NCBI RefSeq assembly: GCF_020216885.1 | Contig: NZ_JAIWON010000115.1 | Coordinates: 1 to 14,738, forward strand | Direction of reading: 5' to 3' | Length of the DNA: 14,738 nucleotides | DNA from: Zymomonas sp. | GTDB taxonomy: Bacteria > Pseudomonadota > Alphaproteobacteria > Sphingomonadales > Sphingomonadaceae | Part shown: positions 1 to 5,879 of the stretch, piece after piece | Numbering within the stretch: position 1 is the stretch's first letter | Layout: each line of letters begins with the position of its first letter | Made by a program: the position numbers and the translations under genes | The notes under the pieces: generated by a model | The model's database searches: none | The model's input: the letters and a program-made list of their open reading frames with translations, nothing else | Told to the model about the DNA's origin: nothing

Positions 1-688
1 CCTTGACATCTGGCTTGCCGATATTGATCATCGGTTCAATCGTGAACAGCATCCCCGGCTTTAACTCAACACCTTCACCCGGAATACCGACATGGACGAC
101 TTCTGGTCGGTCGTGGAAAACCTTGCCCAAACCATGGCCGCAGAAATCACGGACAACGCCGTAGCGATGTTTGGCAGCCAATGTCTGGATAGCATGGCCG
201 ATATCGCCGATATGATTTCCGGGTTTGGCCTGTTCGATGCCAAGCATTAAAGCCTGATAGGTCACATCAACCAGTTTTTTAGCCTTTAAGGGCACATCGC
301 CTACGAAAAACATCCGGCTGGTATCGCCATGCCATCCATCGACAATAACGGTCACATCAATATTGATGATGTCGCCTGATTTGAGCGCTTTTGGCCCCGG
401 AATACCGTGACAAATCACATGATTTGCAGAGATACAAACCGATTTCGGGTAACCGCGATAATAACGGCAGGCGGAGACACCGCCGCCCTGACGGATCAGA
501 TCATCGGCCAGAGTATCAAGGGCTTCGGTGGTGACACCCGGTTTGACATAAGGCACCAACGCATCAAGAACATCAGCCGCCAATCGGCCTGCTTTTCGCA
601 TTCCGGCAAAAGCGTTTTCATCGTAAAGTTTAATGGCATGCGTACGAATAGCCGCATCACCTTCTTTGACATGGATATATTCGGTCAT
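1..688 (-). CDS. map: Methionine aminopeptidase type I, 3' end outside the window
   Basis: This enzyme removes the initiator methionine from nascent cytosolic proteins. The 229 visible codons start at ATG 688 and run off the left edge, so roughly the last 45 residues of a normal ~275-residue protein are missing. Four of the five metal ligands can be placed: Asp111 in NIDVTV, Asp122 in HGDTS, His185 in CGHGLG and Glu218 in FTIEPM. The fifth, a Glu near the C-terminus, would lie beyond the edge. His94 in CHGIP matches the substrate-binding His of the E. coli enzyme. The N-terminal segment before the catalytic fold is about 14 residues longer than in E. coli. The gene is divergent from the CinA-like gene across a 112-base spacer. 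The ribosome-binding site is weak (AGAAG). The identification is secure; only the cut end is unknown. Confidence 0.95.
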   Translation of the reverse strand, partial: MTEYIHVKEGDAAIRTHAIKLYDENAFAGMRKAGRLAADVLDALVPYVKPGVTTEALDTLADDLIRQGGGVSACRYYRGYPKSVCISANHVICHGIPGPKALKSGDIINIDVTVIVDGWHGDTSRMFFVGDVPLKAKKLVDVTYQALMLGIEQAKPGNHIGDIGHAIQTLAAKHRYGVVRDFCGHGLGKVFHDRPEVVHVGIPGEGVELKPGMLFTIEPMINIGKPDVK

Positions 689-800
689 AACTTCTGCTAT
701 AACCAATATGCTTTCCCTTTGCGAGCCGCATTCACATATTCCCTTTTTGGATTCGGAATATCTGCCGCATCAGAGGAAAGAGGAAAAGGACGGACTGAAA

Positions 801-1562
801 ATGACAACAAATAATCGCGTATGGACAGCCGCTTTGTTGGTTATCGGTGATGAAATTTTGTCTGGACGCACCGAAGATCGAAATATTGCCCAGATTGCTT
901 CATGGTTGAACATGCAGGGAATCAGGTTAGCGGAGGTTCGGGTTATTCCTGACGACAGTCAGGCCATTGGAGAGGCCGTTCTCGCCTTGAAAGACAATCA
1001 TGACTATTTATTTACAACCGGCGGCATTGGCCCGACCCATGACGATATTACCGTGGAATCTATCAGTCAGGCCTTGAATCTTCCCGTGATTATTCATCCC
1101 GAGGCCAAAGCCTGTCTTGAAGTCTATTATGCTGATCGTGGCGGTGTGACCCCTGCCCGACTTCGGATGGCAAGAACACCGGAAGGCGCAACACTGATTA
1201 AAAATCCGGTTTCTGGTGCGCCCGGTGTCCGTATCGGCAATATTTTTATTATGGCTGGTGTGCCTAAAATCGTAACAGCCATGCTTGAAAGTCTGAACGG
1301 CACTTTATCCGGTGGGAAACCTGTTCTATCCCGCACTGTCGGAAGCTGGAATGGTGAAAGCCAGATTGCCAAAATCTTGCAAGAAACCGAGAAAGATCAT
1401 GCCCTGTGCAAATTGGGAAGCTATCCCTTTTTCCGAAATGGCAGCGGTGGGGTCAATCTAGTAATCCGTTCGGTCGATCGCGAGGCTTTAAATCGCTGTG
1501 CCGAAGATTTGATTAACCGGCTTTTGAAAGAAGACTTGTCGGCTGTCGATGGTGCTATTTAG
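801..1562 (+). CDS. CinA-like molybdopterin-binding (MoaB/MogA-fold) domain protein
   Basis: This is a 253-residue stand-alone MoCF_biosynth-fold protein, the type annotated as competence/damage-inducible protein A in Alphaproteobacteria. Visible hallmarks are LLVIGDEILSGRTEDRN near residues 12-28, the family signature GGIGPTHDD at 74-82, and MAGVPKIVTAML near 151-162. The C-terminal amidohydrolase domain of full-length CinA is absent, as is common for this subgroup. I chose ATG 801 because AGGAAAAGGA sits just upstream. The longer in-frame reading from 633 would cross the whole divergent spacer and the start of map. The exact biochemical role is not established; a pyrophosphatase or a molybdenum-cofactor-related activity are the family options. 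The gene is followed after 12 bases by the hydrolase-like gene, so the two probably share a transcript. Confidence 0.86.
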   Translation: MTTNNRVWTAALLVIGDEILSGRTEDRNIAQIASWLNMQGIRLAEVRVIPDDSQAIGEAVLALKDNHDYLFTTGGIGPTHDDITVESISQALNLPVIIHPEAKACLEVYYADRGGVTPARLRMARTPEGATLIKNPVSGAPGVRIGNIFIMAGVPKIVTAMLESLNGTLSGGKPVLSRTVGSWNGESQIAKILQETEKDHALCKLGSYPFFRNGSGGVNLVIRSVDREALNRCAEDLINRLLKEDLSAVDGAI

Positions 1563-1574
1563 AAGAGGTTTTTT

Positions 1575-2579
1575 ATGGCTTTAAAAGGCCTTTTTTTAGA
1601 CAAAATAAGAGATCAGGCGATTAACCGCCGCCGTCTTGGAAAAGCAATTCTAGAATTTGGAACGGCTGGTCTATTATCAGAAACGGTTATCGGGCGTACT
1701 TTGGCAGCAGAAGAAAATCCCCCTGCGAAGAAGTCATTCCCTTTTCCGATTGATAAGGGAGACGATAATCCTTTGCTGAATACCCATCGGGTTAATTGGC
1801 AGGTGACCAATGGGGAATTGATGCATGGCTATATTGCGGTACCGGCCGCTGCCAGAAATAAATTGCCGACGGTTCTCATTATCCATGACGAGCAAGGGTT
1901 GGATTTTGCCACACGGGAATATACCCGTAAAATGGCATTGAATGGCTATATTGCCTTGGCACCGGATTTTCTGTCTGCTTGGGGTGGGATGCCGGATGAT
2001 CCCGCAAAAACACGCGCTTTGTTAATGGGTGTCGATTGGTCATGGCTTGTCAAAGATGCCGCAATGACGGTCAATTGGCTTAAAAATCAGCGCTATTCTA
2101 CCGGAAAAGTCGGGGCTATCGGCTTTGGTTGGGGCGGTAAGCTCGCTCAATATACCGCGGCTAAAGCCGAAGATGCGTTAACGGCGGCAGTCGCTTATTA
2201 TAGCGAGACGCCCCCTATGAATGAAGCTGCCCATATAAAAGCACCGTTACAGCTTCATTTCGGCACAAGGGATTCTGCCGTTAATGCAGCAGCCTTAAAT
2301 TGGGTTTCAGCCCTGAAAAGCGCCTCTGTGCCATTGGAATGCTATTTCTATCCTAATGCTGGGCATGGTTTCATGAATGAAGCCATGCCTGCTTATAATG
2401 AGGCGACTGCCAATGAGGCATGGAAGCGTAGCGCTGAATTTTTAGCATCCAATCTTAATCCCAAAGAAAGTCTGCTTCATAAAATCAATAAGGGAGAGCA
2501 AAAGTTAGAGAAAGAGCAAGCGGCGGCCTCTTCTACGAAGCCTACCGTTTCCCAAAAGGCCACTCAACAGCCGGAATAA
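1575..2579 (+). CDS. Dienelactone-hydrolase-family protein with the catalytic nucleophile replaced by Gly
   Basis: This is a 334-residue alpha/beta hydrolase of the dienelactone hydrolase family, resembling E. coli YghX, with an N-terminal extension before the domain (about residues 80-295). The nucleophile elbow, normally G-x-C-x-G-G, reads GFGWGG at 183-188, so position 185 is Gly (codon GGT, 2127-2129). The other triad members look intact: Asp233 in FGTRDS and His264 in AGHGF. The spacings 185-233 (48) and 233-264 (31) equal those of the classical enzyme (Cys123, Asp171, His202). Glu106 in IHDEQG matches the Glu that activates the Cys. Residues 17-46 contain an RRR and a weak hydrophobic stretch, a poor Tat-like signal, so export is doubtful. 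The tail (300-334) is Lys/Glu/Gln-rich and probably disordered. AGAGG precedes the start. Confidence 0.87.
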   Translation: MALKGLFLDKIRDQAINRRRLGKAILEFGTAGLLSETVIGRTLAAEENPPAKKSFPFPIDKGDDNPLLNTHRVNWQVTNGELMHGYIAVPAAARNKLPTVLIIHDEQGLDFATREYTRKMALNGYIALAPDFLSAWGGMPDDPAKTRALLMGVDWSWLVKDAAMTVNWLKNQRYSTGKVGAIGFGWGGKLAQYTAAKAEDALTAAVAYYSETPPMNEAAHIKAPLQLHFGTRDSAVNAAALNWVSALKSASVPLECYFYPNAGHGFMNEAMPAYNEATANEAWKRSAEFLASNLNPKESLLHKINKGEQKLEKEQAAASSTKPTVSQKATQQPE

Positions 2580-2606
2580 AGCTCTTAAAGCCTGAAGTTA
2601 TAATAA

Positions 2607-2635
2607 AAAAGCCCGAAACAAAATTTCGGGCTTTT
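2607..2635. terminator. Bidirectional intrinsic terminator between convergent genes
   Basis: A perfect 12-bp stem, AAAAGCCCGAAA (2607-2618) with TTTCGGGCTTTT (2624-2635), closes a 5-base loop. It has a T-rich run on the plus side and a run of A (T on minus) on the other. It lies 28 bases after the hydrolase-like stop and 25 bases after the Bax-inhibitor stop, so it can end both transcripts. Confidence 0.9.
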
Positions 2636-2659
2636 CTTTTTTAGAAATCAATAAGGTGA

Positions 2660-3388
2660 TTAGCGACGGTCACCCATAAAGTTCAGCAGGAAGCTGAACA
2701 TATTGATGAAGTCCAGATAGAGGCTTAAAGCGCCCATCACGGCCATCTTACCAGCATATTCACCACCAGAAGTCATGAAATACATGCTTTTGATTTGCTG
2801 CGTATCATAAGCGGTAAGGCCAGCAAAAATAAGCACGCCCAAAGCGCTGATACCGAATTGCAGCGATGAAGAGTGAAGGAACATGTTCAGTAAAGAAGCA
2901 ATGATTAAGCCGAAAACAGCCATAATCAGAAAGCTACCGATACCAGACAAGTCTTTCTTCGTCAGATAACCAAATACGCTAAGTCCTGCAAAGGCCGCAG
3001 CCGTTGCAAAAAAGGTCTGGGCAATAGACGTACCGGTATAGACGAAGAAAATGACCGCCATTGAAAGTCCCATGACAGCCGCATAAGACCAGAAGAGCGT
3101 CTTCAACGTTGAAAGCTTGAAGCGGTTTACACCAGCGCTAAGGGCGAAAACAAAAGCCAGCGGTGCCAGAATAACCAGCCAACGCAAAGGTGAGAAAATA
3201 ATGGCCGCGCCTAAGGCTGAATGTGCCACAAGATAGGCAACAATGCCGGTAAGCAATACACCGCCAGCCATATAATTATAAACCGAAAGCATATAGGAGC
3301 GAAGACCGGCGTCCCGCTCCGAAGCTCCGTTACGGCCACGCGCAGCAGATTCCGTCACGGTCATCCGGGAATCATTCCAATTTGCCAT
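2660..3388 (-). CDS. Bax inhibitor-1 / YccA family membrane protein
   Basis: This 242-residue integral membrane protein belongs to the BI-1 (TMBIM) family. By eye there are about seven hydrophobic segments (around 39-57, 69-86, 98-118, 124-141, 150-170, 178-194 and 215-237) after a hydrophilic N-terminus of about 30 residues. Family landmarks are TAYDTQQIK (Asp195) and LYLDFINMFSFLL (Asp226), the regions carrying the conserved acidic residues linked to pH-dependent ion leak in bacterial homologues such as YetJ. E. coli relatives (YccA) interact with the FtsH membrane protease; whether this one does cannot be told from sequence. Start ATG 3388 is preceded by TTGGAG at 11-base spacing. The gene appears monocistronic, with its own candidate promoter upstream and the shared terminator downstream. 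Confidence 0.93.
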   Translation of the reverse strand: MANWNDSRMTVTESAARGRNGASERDAGLRSYMLSVYNYMAGGVLLTGIVAYLVAHSALGAAIIFSPLRWLVILAPLAFVFALSAGVNRFKLSTLKTLFWSYAAVMGLSMAVIFFVYTGTSIAQTFFATAAAFAGLSVFGYLTKKDLSGIGSFLIMAVFGLIIASLLNMFLHSSSLQFGISALGVLIFAGLTAYDTQQIKSMYFMTSGGEYAGKMAVMGALSLYLDFINMFSFLLNFMGDRR

Positions 3389-3423
3389 AATAGATAATCT
3401 CCAATTGAGATATGGTTGCTATC

Positions 3424-3459
3424 TATATCAGCATGAGAAGAGGAGGTTTCAAGCTGATA
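3424..3459 (-). promoter_or_regulatory. Candidate promoter of the Bax-inhibitor-1 gene, bracketed by an inverted repeat
   Basis: On minus, TTGAAA (3447-3452) and GATATA (3424-3429) are separated by 17 bases, a plausible sigma-70 pair with a weak -10. A perfect 7-bp inverted repeat, TATCAGC (3426-3432) and GCTGATA (3453-3459), overlaps the -10 and abuts the -35, as a repressor operator might. Confidence 0.4.
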
Positions 3460-3493
3460 AAAGATATCTTTTTTTCAGAAAATAACACCTCTG

Positions 3494-3523
3494 ACAGGCA
3501 AAATAGGTCGTATTTTGACCTGT
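3494..3523. repeat. Stem-loop with 12-bp stem, one bulge
   Basis: ACAGGCAAAATA (3494-3505) pairs with TATTTTG-A-CCTGT (3511-3523) around the loop GGTCG, leaving a single bulged A at 3518. It lies in the 230-base spacer between the HbpS-like gene's 3' end and the Bax-inhibitor promoter. No T-run follows on either strand, so it is not a standard terminator. It may protect a 3' end or be an operator. Confidence 0.5.
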
Positions 3524-3618
3524 ATACAGAGAAATTATACTCGACGAATTGTTATACTATGATGAATAAGATTGTAACAAATTGTTGAGGATATCAAATT
3601 TTATAACAAGTGATATCG

Positions 3619-4179
3619 TCAGACAATGGTTTCATCAAGCTTTGCCTTGCCAAGGCTATCCTGAGTCAGATATTTGAGCGCTGTTTTTTCAGCGGGAAGA
3701 CCAAGGTGAGCAGCCAAAGCTTGAACGACAAGAGCGTGATCATCTCTTTGATCTAAGCCTGAAACGGCAATATATCCAACAATACCAGCTTTTTCTACTG
3801 TGATGGGGAAAGCCCCGCCATGGGTCGCGTAATCTCTATCATCGAGGCCATAGTCGGATAAGGACGTGACGCCTTTTTTCTTCAATTTTAGGCCGACAGC
3901 ATAAGAACTGGTGTAATAATGGGCGACTGTTGCGGCTTTCCGTCTGAGCCAATTTTTATTGTCTGGCGAGCTGTTGGGCATAGCACAATAAAAAAGCGGC
4001 TGATTAAAACGGGCAACGGTAATCGCAATCGGGTAATTTTTCTGAACAGCAATCTGGCGAATATAAGAGCCGAGTTGCCATGCAATATCTTCATTAAATT
4101 CCGGTAAGCGCAGCAATTTTTCTTGCTGTTTCACTGCGGCGATATCTGCATCGAGAGCTAACTGTTGAAGATTACCCAT
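3619..4179 (-). CDS. UPF0303 / HbpS-like (haem-degrading domain, PF03928-type) protein
   Basis: This 186-residue cytosolic protein resembles the UPF0303 branch of the HbpS/GlcG-like fold. Recognisable features are WLRRKAATVAHYYTSSYAVG near 77-96, YATHGGAFPITV near 117-128 and GYIAVSGLDQRDDHALV near 135-151. Some HbpS relatives bind haem or act as redox-stress sensors; no such activity can be claimed here. The longest reading starts at a GTG (4188), but that codon overlaps the Shine-Dalgarno sequence AGAGGTG. ATG 4179 lies 8-9 bases after AGAGG and is the better start. The Shine-Dalgarno sequence sits in a small palindrome, AGAGGCACCTCT (4181-4192), which could weakly mask it. A TTTTGTC/GACAAAA inverted repeat lies further upstream. 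The function is unknown. Confidence 0.8.
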   Translation of the reverse strand: MGNLQQLALDADIAAVKQQEKLLRLPEFNEDIAWQLGSYIRQIAVQKNYPIAITVARFNQPLFYCAMPNSSPDNKNWLRRKAATVAHYYTSSYAVGLKLKKKGVTSLSDYGLDDRDYATHGGAFPITVEKAGIVGYIAVSGLDQRDDHALVVQALAAHLGLPAEKTALKYLTQDSLGKAKLDETIV

Positions 4180-4254
4180 GAGAGGCACCTCTTATCTTTA
4201 TGTTATGAAAAGAGCTTAGTCCCATCGTCACCATAAAGACAGTTACATTCTGTA

Positions 4255-4273
4255 TTTTGTCGAAAGGACAAAA
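4255..4273. repeat. Operator-like inverted repeat upstream of the HbpS-like gene
   Basis: TTTTGTC (4255-4261) and GACAAAA (4267-4273) form a perfect 7-bp inverted repeat around 5 bases, between the OmpA terminator and the HbpS-like start. On minus its TTGTCC could serve as a -35 element, so a repressor bound here would block transcription. No regulator is identified. Confidence 0.4.
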
Positions 4274-4311
4274 GGATAAAGAGCGACAAAAAAACAAACA
4301 GCAAGAAATAA

Positions 4312-4344
4312 AAAAAAGGCCAGTCAAAATGACCGGCCTTTTTT
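4312..4344 (-). terminator. Intrinsic terminator of the OmpA-family gene
   Basis: AAAAAAGGCC-A-GTC (4312-4325) pairs with GAC-C-GGCCTTTTTT (4331-4344) around a 5-base loop with one A/C mismatch. On minus the stem is followed by a run of T (A 4310-4317 on plus). It lies 27 bases after the OmpA-family stop codon. Confidence 0.9.
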
Positions 4345-4370
4345 GTTGGAGCCTAGAAAGGCAGTGAAAA

Positions 4371-5465
4371 TTACTGACCTGAACCTGGGCCGAAAGTGAT
4401 TTCGACGCGGCGGTTCTGAGGTTCACGAACACCATCAGCCGTCTGAACCAGAAGATGCGTTTTACCGTAAGCTTCGGTAGCCATTGCATCGTCAGGAACA
4501 CCCTTGCCGACCAGATAAGCTTTAACAGAATCGGCACGACGCTGTGACAGACCCATGTTGTATTTAGCCGGACCTGCGGTATCGGTGTAACCAGCAACAA
4601 CCACGCGAGCCTGCCCAGTCTGGGCGTAGGAAGACGCAACGTTGTCGAGGATAGAAGCCGCTTCTGGCGTAATATTATACTTATCAAAGTCGAAGAACAC
4701 CAAGAACGGCCCCGGAATAGCAGGAGCTGCTGGCGCAGGCGGTTCTTCGGGGGGCGGAGGCGCCGGTGGCGTCGGAGGCGGAGGTGCCGGCATCGGAGGA
4801 GGCGCAGGCTGAGCAGCCTTCGGTTCACCAAAGTTGAAGACCAGACCGGCCAAGACGCTATGCGAACGATAGCGGCCAGACATGTTGCCCATGTCGGTCG
4901 TCCGGAAATTCAAGCCGTTGACGTTGAAGAAACGATACTTCAGTTCGAAGTCGATCATTTTGGTGACCGGCTTACGGATACCAGCGATGACCTGCCATGC
5001 AAAATGGGCATCGTTATCGTTGGCAAAGCTACCCGTGCCACCTGCCGAATAATGGTTAAGTGCGACGCGAGCGACACCGACACCGCCTCCGATAAAGCCG
5101 GAAACACCATCATTTTTGCCGCCAAAGTCGAACATACCGTTCAACATGAAGCTCAAGACATCGGTTGAACCGTGGTTTCTGGAGCTACCACCATTGCTTA
5201 CCGAAAAGTTCTTGTTATTCGAACTTTTATAGGCAGCTTCACCTTCAACACGGAAAGGCCCGAAGTCGTAACCAACATTGGCATCGACATCATAGCCTGC
5301 TTTATTACCCAATCTGGCAGACTGGGCGTTCGGAAGTTTATAATGTATGTCTTCGACGAACAGACCACCGCCGTCGACGCTGACATACCAAGCACCGTCG
5401 CGAGCGAGCGCCGGTGCAGCTATTGCGCTAGAGGCGAGCGCAGCCACAATGGCCAGCTTACGCAT
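4371..5465 (-). CDS. OmpA-family outer-membrane beta-barrel protein with peptidoglycan-binding domain
   Basis: This 364-residue OmpA-type protein anchors the outer membrane to peptidoglycan. Residues 1-21 are a signal peptide (MRK start, Ala-rich core, cleavage after PALA before RDGAWY). Residues 22-212 form an 8-strand-type beta-barrel ending ...GLVFNFGE. Residues 216-252 are an extreme Pro/Ala linker (PPPMPAPPPPTPPAPPPP). Residues 253-358 are the OmpA/MotB domain (FLVFFDFDKYNIT, AGYTDTAGP, YNMGLSQRRADSVKAYL, NRRVEITF), including the Asp and Arg expected to bind diaminopimelate. ATG 5471 lies directly against AAAGGGG with no spacing, whereas ATG 5465 has a 6-base spacing, so I start at 5465. 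The gene is single, with its own terminator and a long AT-rich leader; it is probably strongly expressed. Confidence 0.93.
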   Translation of the reverse strand: MRKLAIVAALASSAIAAPALARDGAWYVSVDGGGLFVEDIHYKLPNAQSARLGNKAGYDVDANVGYDFGPFRVEGEAAYKSSNNKNFSVSNGGSSRNHGSTDVLSFMLNGMFDFGGKNDGVSGFIGGGVGVARVALNHYSAGGTGSFANDNDAHFAWQVIAGIRKPVTKMIDFELKYRFFNVNGLNFRTTDMGNMSGRYRSHSVLAGLVFNFGEPKAAQPAPPPMPAPPPPTPPAPPPPEEPPAPAAPAIPGPFLVFFDFDKYNITPEAASILDNVASSYAQTGQARVVVAGYTDTAGPAKYNMGLSQRRADSVKAYLVGKGVPDDAMATEAYGKTHLLVQTADGVREPQNRRVEITFGPGSGQ

Positions 5466-5622
5466 TGTCATCCCCTTTCAATCAAACCCTTACGGATTAC
5501 TATCGTAACTAAACAAAGCAAGCGAGCGGTGCAAGCACACATATAGCTCAAAATGTTGCCAAAAAGCATCGCATATCAAACGAAAAGCGTGTTTTTGCCT
5601 AATTACACATAATCGAACCAGC

Positions 5623-5640
5623 GATTTCTTCAAAGAAATC
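5623..5640. repeat. 18-base palindrome upstream of the OmpA-family gene
   Basis: GATTTCTT and AAGAAATC form a perfect 8-bp inverted repeat with only 2 bases between. A further GAAATTTC-like sequence follows within 12 bases. The 2-base spacer suits a dimeric DNA-binding protein better than an RNA hairpin. It lies about 160 bases before the OmpA start. Confidence 0.4.
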
Positions 5641-5771
5641 TTAAAAGAAATTTCAAGCTAGTTTGTTTTGTCATAGTAGTTTTAGTTAGAAACGCAAAAA
5701 AATAAAATAAAAAGCGACATCTTTTTGCAGATTAGTCCCTTTTACCGCGAATAGAGACTTTTATAACGCAG

Positions 5772-5869
5772 TTGACATCCAAGAGAGTGGGATATCTATA
5801 GCGCTTTTTTTGAATGTGAAAGCGGAATTTTAGAAAAAAACCGCCTTCAGATTAGATCAAAAACGCTAT
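5772..5869. repeat. Long inverted repeat preceded by a promoter-like sequence
   Basis: ATAGCG (5798-5803) and TTTTTGA (5807-5813) pair with TCAAAAA (5857-5863) and CGCTAT (5864-5869), 13 bp in all with a 3-base bulge. Inside, GCGG (5822-5825) can pair with CCGC (5841-5844). On plus, a perfect TTGACA (5772-5777) is followed after 17 bases by TCTATA. It may be the structured 3' end of the ABC-F mRNA (its stop is 11 bases away) or a small plus-strand transcript. Confidence 0.35.
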
Positions 5870-5879
5870 TTCAACCAAG

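Larger units (their letters stand above)
5472..5879. other. AT-rich spacer upstream of the OmpA-family gene; no gene seen
   Basis: I see no credible coding region in these 408 bases. The right half also receives the 3' end of the ABC-F gene. It must contain the OmpA promoter on minus, but several weak -35/-10 pairs compete and I cannot choose one. It holds two structured elements listed separately: the GATTTCTT/AAGAAATC palindrome (5623-5640) and a larger inverted repeat preceded by a plus-strand TTGACA (5772-5869). Confidence 0.6.

Noticed and set aside
633..800. N-terminal extension of the CinA-like protein
   Set aside because: It would span the divergent promoter region and overlap the start of map. 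ATG 801 has a proper ribosome-binding site and family-like N-terminus.
407..814. Plus-strand open frame of about 135 codons
   Set aside because: It is antisense to the methionine aminopeptidase coding sequence, which carries the recognised motifs.
4172..4831. Minus-strand frame with a Leu/Arg-rich product
   Set aside because: It is an out-of-frame reading of the Pro-rich linker and C-terminal domain of the OmpA-family gene.
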